NCBI GenBank assembly: GCA_001839685.1
Contig: MLAK01000595.1
Span: 30,884 to 94,883 of the forward strand
Direction of reading: 5' to 3'
DNA from: Tritrichomonas foetus
Taxonomy: Eukaryota > Parabasalia > Tritrichomonadida > Tritrichomonadidae
Length of the DNA stretch: 64,000 bases
A model generated the notes under the pieces. That model searched no databases. It was not told the DNA's origin and worked only from the letters and a program-made list of their open reading frames with translations. This document shows, piece after piece, positions 60,255 to 64,000 of this stretch. The first letter of the stretch is position 1, and every line of letters starts with the position of its first letter. Made by a program: the position numbers and the translations under genes.

Positions 60255-62354
60255 CTAGATCGACTTAAACATATTCGCAATTTTGGTTTTCTTGACAAAC
60301 TTACTAACAGCCTCAAAAAGGCTGTTTTCTTCTGGAAAGAGCGAACTTAACGTTTCAATAGGGATAATTTTGATTGCTGCTTTCGGAAAGCGATTCATAA
60401 TTCTTTTGTTGATGTATTCATAAAGTTTTGAATTCAAAGGAATTTCTAAAAATTCCGCAAAAACTAAAATGTGAAGAATCGTGTCAATAACAACTATTTT
60501 AGGGTAGGAAACTAGTTCGTAGAAATATCCGTCAAATGGGCAATTTTCAGCAATCAAAACGTTAGGGCTTTCCCAAAAAGACATGGCAGGATAGAATCTT
60601 GCAAAGTTTTCCATAATATTACAAGAAATTGGCAAAATCGGAGAATTCAAATTTACAACAATATTTAAATTTCCATCATTTTCTTCTTCCTTTTGCTGGA
60701 TGGAATTATTTGATGATTCAACATTTAATGTGTTATTTGAATTTTGCGTAAAGTCATTTTTGCTTATTTCATCTTGATCATTTCCTCTTTCATTATCAAT
60801 GTTTTCGATTGAAGACAAATTTATTTTTTGCAATTGTCGAATTTCCAGCTTGCTGCTAATTTTATCCAAAAGCACACGTGGAAACCATTGCAGTTCAGGG
60901 ACAGTAGAAAAAGTAAAATCATCAGAATCACCAGCGAGGGAAGCATTACAGTGTTGTGAATAATTTTCATACAAATTTTTGAGAAAGTTTTCATAAAAGG
61001 TTTGATTGCCATAAATATGGGGAATAAGCAAAAATGGATTTACACCAGAAATAACTGGAATGAAATCTGTTGATTTTTTAAATACTTTAGAATTCCAAAT
61101 GGTTTCTTTATAAACTTCATAAAAAAATGAACAATTTCTTTCTTCTTTCTGGGTGTCACCATTTTCATCATCATTTTCTTCGACAATTCCTGTAAATTTC
61201 TTATTAAATTTGATGTAACTCATTTCAACTCCGAAGATTGAAGGTGAAATATTGGATGAAAATTTAACTGGCGTGAGTCTGAATGCTTGCGAGAAATTCT
61301 CTTTGGCAGTTGCAAATTCAACTGGATCAGTCTGACACTTATAATTAGTGACATATGCATTTATCTTGACATTAAAGATTGCAGGACTTTTGGATATCTT
61401 TTCTATCATGTATCTGATTTGCTCTTCAGGATTTGGAAAGTCTTCACAAACAAAAAACCCATCAATACAAGGTCTTTTTTTAATTCGATTTTTTGGTGAT
61501 ACCCAATTGACAAAAATTTGTCTTTTTTCGGTTTTTGATGGACCTTTTGAAGAAAAAAGTACAATTTCTGAAAAAAGAGTATTTTTACCTGATAGTTGAA
61601 AAATTAAACGGTTTACAAAATGTTTTGATGAATCATTTTCACTATCAATGGATTTGATGTACTTTTTGAGTGCTTCAATTCGATCAGGTGTTGAATAGTT
61701 GGCTGACTTCTGAATGTTGAATAGTTGCCAAACTTTTTGTGAGTGAGGAATTTCAAAAACAATCGAATTGCCGTCAATTACAATGATGTAGGATATGAAC
61801 CTTTTACGAATAACCGAAAGAAGGAAGGGCTGCGTTTTTGGGAGAGATTCGATCGCTATCAAAATATATCTCTTCAATTTATTGAGTTGGTCAGGCGGCG
61901 AGCAGGCATCTAGCGCGAAAACGAGAACGTAGTTGTATTTTTGCTTCGGTGGCCTTCTGGAGACCATTGAATCATTTTGCATTTGCTTGTCAATATTGAA
62001 CCTAGTCGTAGAATTCGAAGGCACTTGATGATATTTTTCCGGATTATAATTGTTTTGAGTGATTGCAAATGTGTTTGGCGAATTATTGACGAGATTCGGA
62101 TTTATTGAATTCGAGCTTGAAGAGTTTCCGAAATCATGAGGTTTGAAAACCTTTGAGCACCATCCACATTTGCATTTGTCTCCATCACGAGTAGTCGATT
62201 TGTCAACAGTTCGTTTGCAATTTGGGCAACATTCAAATGGTTTGTCGAAAACTTCGAGATTTTGGTAATTTTCGAAAGGGTAGAATGATACAACAACTGG
62301 GATGAAGCTTGCAGGATTTGACGATGTTGGCCAAATCTCGAGCGATGAATACAT
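60255..62354 (-). CDS. Sec23/Sec24-like protein (divergent)
   Basis: 699 residues. A zinc finger near the N-terminus (C43-x2-C46 and C63-x2-C66, in a Cys-rich cluster with KCKCGWC) has the Sec23/Sec24 spacing and follows a short beta segment. Next is a trunk-like region (about 140-350) opening YNYVLVFALDACSPPDQLNKL, then a beta-sandwich and helical part (about 370-560), and a C-terminal gelsolin-like segment (GYFYELVSYPKIVVIDTI, about 620). Sec23-Sec24 form the inner COPII coat at ER exit sites. The general order fits, but sequence similarity is weak, and the typical trunk VWA motifs and Sec23's arginine finger are not obvious. I therefore call it family level only. An Asn-rich insert separates zinc finger and trunk. 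Confidence 0.6.
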   Translation of the reverse strand: MYSSLEIWPTSSNPASFIPVVVSFYPFENYQNLEVFDKPFECCPNCKRTVDKSTTRDGDKCKCGWCSKVFKPHDFGNSSSSNSINPNLVNNSPNTFAITQNNYNPEKYHQVPSNSTTRFNIDKQMQNDSMVSRRPPKQKYNYVLVFALDACSPPDQLNKLKRYILIAIESLPKTQPFLLSVIRKRFISYIIVIDGNSIVFEIPHSQKVWQLFNIQKSANYSTPDRIEALKKYIKSIDSENDSSKHFVNRLIFQLSGKNTLFSEIVLFSSKGPSKTEKRQIFVNWVSPKNRIKKRPCIDGFFVCEDFPNPEEQIRYMIEKISKSPAIFNVKINAYVTNYKCQTDPVEFATAKENFSQAFRLTPVKFSSNISPSIFGVEMSYIKFNKKFTGIVEENDDENGDTQKEERNCSFFYEVYKETIWNSKVFKKSTDFIPVISGVNPFLLIPHIYGNQTFYENFLKNLYENYSQHCNASLAGDSDDFTFSTVPELQWFPRVLLDKISSKLEIRQLQKINLSSIENIDNERGNDQDEISKNDFTQNSNNTLNVESSNNSIQQKEEENDGNLNIVVNLNSPILPISCNIMENFARFYPAMSFWESPNVLIAENCPFDGYFYELVSYPKIVVIDTILHILVFAEFLEIPLNSKLYEYINKRIMNRFPKAAIKIIPIETLSSLFPEENSLFEAVSKFVKKTKIANMFKSI

Positions 62355-64000
62355 TCCTTATCTCATATACTTTTTATATCACATGTCGATATCTTACATT
62401 TGCGAAAAAATAGCTAGCTAATTTTGGGAAATCTAAATAAACAAAGGGCACACATCATAATAAATCTACGTTGTCCATATATTAATTAGATTTATTATTC
62501 CAATTTATAATAATATGAACTATTTTCAATATTGAGCACAATAAACAAATTAGGTAGAATCATCATATTGCTAAATTTGTGAAGTTCACAATGTGAACAT
62601 TAAAAATTACATACTATTTTGTTGCACATCAAAAGTCAATCACAAAATTTATTGTCTTCATCTGTTGATTGGATCTCCAAGAAAAAAACTTTATTGAATG
62701 AAATAGAAGAAATCAATCGTCTTGAATATCTAATAACAGAAAGTGAAATATATAACTCTACAAATCCATATTAAAACATCAGTTCCTATTTAACAGCAAA
62801 ACACCAAAAAAATATAATTGACTAAAATAAAAAGACAAGCTTTTCATGAAATTATTGCAATAAATAAGATAAATCTATCTTTTCTCGATATTTATTCAAT
62901 GAAAAACTAACAGAAATCATTTTTATTAATACTAAATGAATATAAAGAGTAGGAATGATGTAATGCAGTATATTCAGGTTTATCATGAATTACTTCGATT
63001 TCCCCCTTTAGATCTATATATGGGGAATTTTAGAGTTTATTATAATCACGAATATCATCTCAAGTAACATAGGGACGTTTTAAGTATTGCATTCACTTCT
63101 CGAACAATATGGAAAAATTCCAAAATGTAGATAATTAACATTTGGTGATTCGAATTCAGATTCAAGTGATTCATTTTGGACATTTAATGATAAAGTATAC
63201 CAGAGAGTGTTTGAAAGCGAACAGTTATAAATAGTTTGTCATTTTTTCATATGAAACAGAAATTAATGGTTTGAATAAAAATTAGGTGATCTAATAAAGG
63301 AACAAGTTAAAATTGGATATAGTTTCAGATTTTACAACAAGAATTGAATTTAATTGTACAATTAAAGTAAAAGCAAGAATTGATGTTGATAATCTTTCTG
63401 TTTATAATTGGCCATTCAATTCTTCAAAACATATTTGGTCAATTTTTGACAGAGTTACTGAAACGAAAAAAAATCTCGGAATTGAGCCTTTATATTTTCA
63501 ATGTATATTCATCACATGTATGCGCGCAGAAATGTGCAACAGGAGTCACTGATTCACTATGCTAGAGAAAGATAAAGAGAAATTACAAAAAATGGCAAAA
63601 ATTAAAAATAGAGTTATCTGACTATGAATTTATTTTTTTGCTATTATATCGAGGATAATTACATCACAAATATTATTTGCAATTAATCTTTGTTACAAAA
63701 AATATATACTTAGAAAAAATGAAGATATTCGTGTTTTTTAAAATTAAAATTAAAAATTGTTTTTTTCAAAGCCTCTTTTACAGATTTTTTTTAAACTTTT
63801 CCTATAGCCTTGACTTCATGTATATCATCGATTAACAGACAGAAAACATAAGAGAGTTCGATTCGTTCTCGAGATATAAGCATCAGACCAAATAAAGTCT
63901 GAATTCTTTTTAACGTATAGATTTGTTAATGCGACCAAATTAACCCAACTAAGCAAACGATATCAGACAAATGAAAAAGACGATTACGAGGCAAAAATGT
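62355..64000. other. 1.65-kb region without a supported gene
   Basis: AT-rich throughout. A 79-codon frame at 63313-63552 starts at TTG and shows some coding-like composition (KARIDVDNLSVYNWPF) but no domain; it could be a decayed fragment. No tRNA, rRNA or repeat array was found. The right end of the window falls in this spacer. Confidence 0.4.

Noticed and set aside
63313..63552. 79-codon ORF as a gene
   Set aside because: It has no ATG start, no domain and no coding-like upstream region; at most a relic.
63845..63885. Possible tRNA T-arm GAGTTCGATTC
   Set aside because: The stem does not pair properly and no D-arm or acceptor stem can be found around it.
1..64000. CRISPR arrays, rRNA genes, bacterial operons, phage
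   Set aside because: No such pattern was found; repeats seen are short tandem arrays and transposon ends typical of a eukaryotic genome.

Overview
The window looks like a piece of a parabasalid (trichomonad) nuclear genome, most probably Tritrichomonas foetus or a close relative. The DNA is AT-rich. Almost every gene is one long uninterrupted ORF, and I found no canonical trichomonad intron signal. The gene families are typical of the group: DUF3447-type ankyrin proteins, a Pmp-like surface protein, a Myb regulator, large coiled-coil proteins, CK1, Rab, a LisH-RasGEF and a Tc1/mariner relic. A bacterial-type GMP synthase fits Tritrichomonas, whose purine salvage runs IMP to XMP to GMP. The species call is inference.

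Layout. 0-6.5 kb: the C-terminal part of NOT1 (gene enters from outside the window), a minisatellite with an assembly gap, eIF2-alpha (-), a small unknown protein (+), and an FHA-RING protein (-). 6.5-14 kb: gene-poor, with a Myb protein, a probable frameshifted fragment, a foldback repeat and a PAQR/hemolysin-III membrane protein. 14-30 kb: a 2402-residue BEACH-WD40 protein (-), a kelch protein, a large hybrid histidine kinase whose start codon seems lost, and a Pmp-like surface protein. 30-46 kb: a broken ankyrin gene, a Rab, a RAB3GAP1-like GAP, a coiled-coil protein, AMMECR1, an intact ankyrin gene, CK1, a RasGEF and a zinc alcohol dehydrogenase. 46-64 kb: a coiled-coil protein, an HMG-box protein, a deleted mariner element, a Dpy-30 protein, a second coiled-coil protein, GMP synthase and a Sec23/Sec24-like protein, ending in about 1.6 kb without a supported gene.

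Genes lie on both strands without operons. Several touch on membrane traffic (Rab, RAB3GAP1-like, Sec23-like, BEACH) or signalling (histidine kinase, CK1, RasGEF, FHA-RING), but their proximity need not mean shared function. An octamer [A/C]ACTTTTT, or its reverse complement, recurs about 12-65 nt before many start codons and is a candidate core-promoter element.

Most interesting: the membrane hybrid histidine kinase with its lost ATG; two related AT-rich insertions at the same phase of two ankyrin repeats in a broken gene; Thr at the Ser51-equivalent of eIF2-alpha; a RAB3GAP1-like protein apparently lacking the family's catalytic Arg; the shared promoter-like octamer; and the two mobile-element relics.
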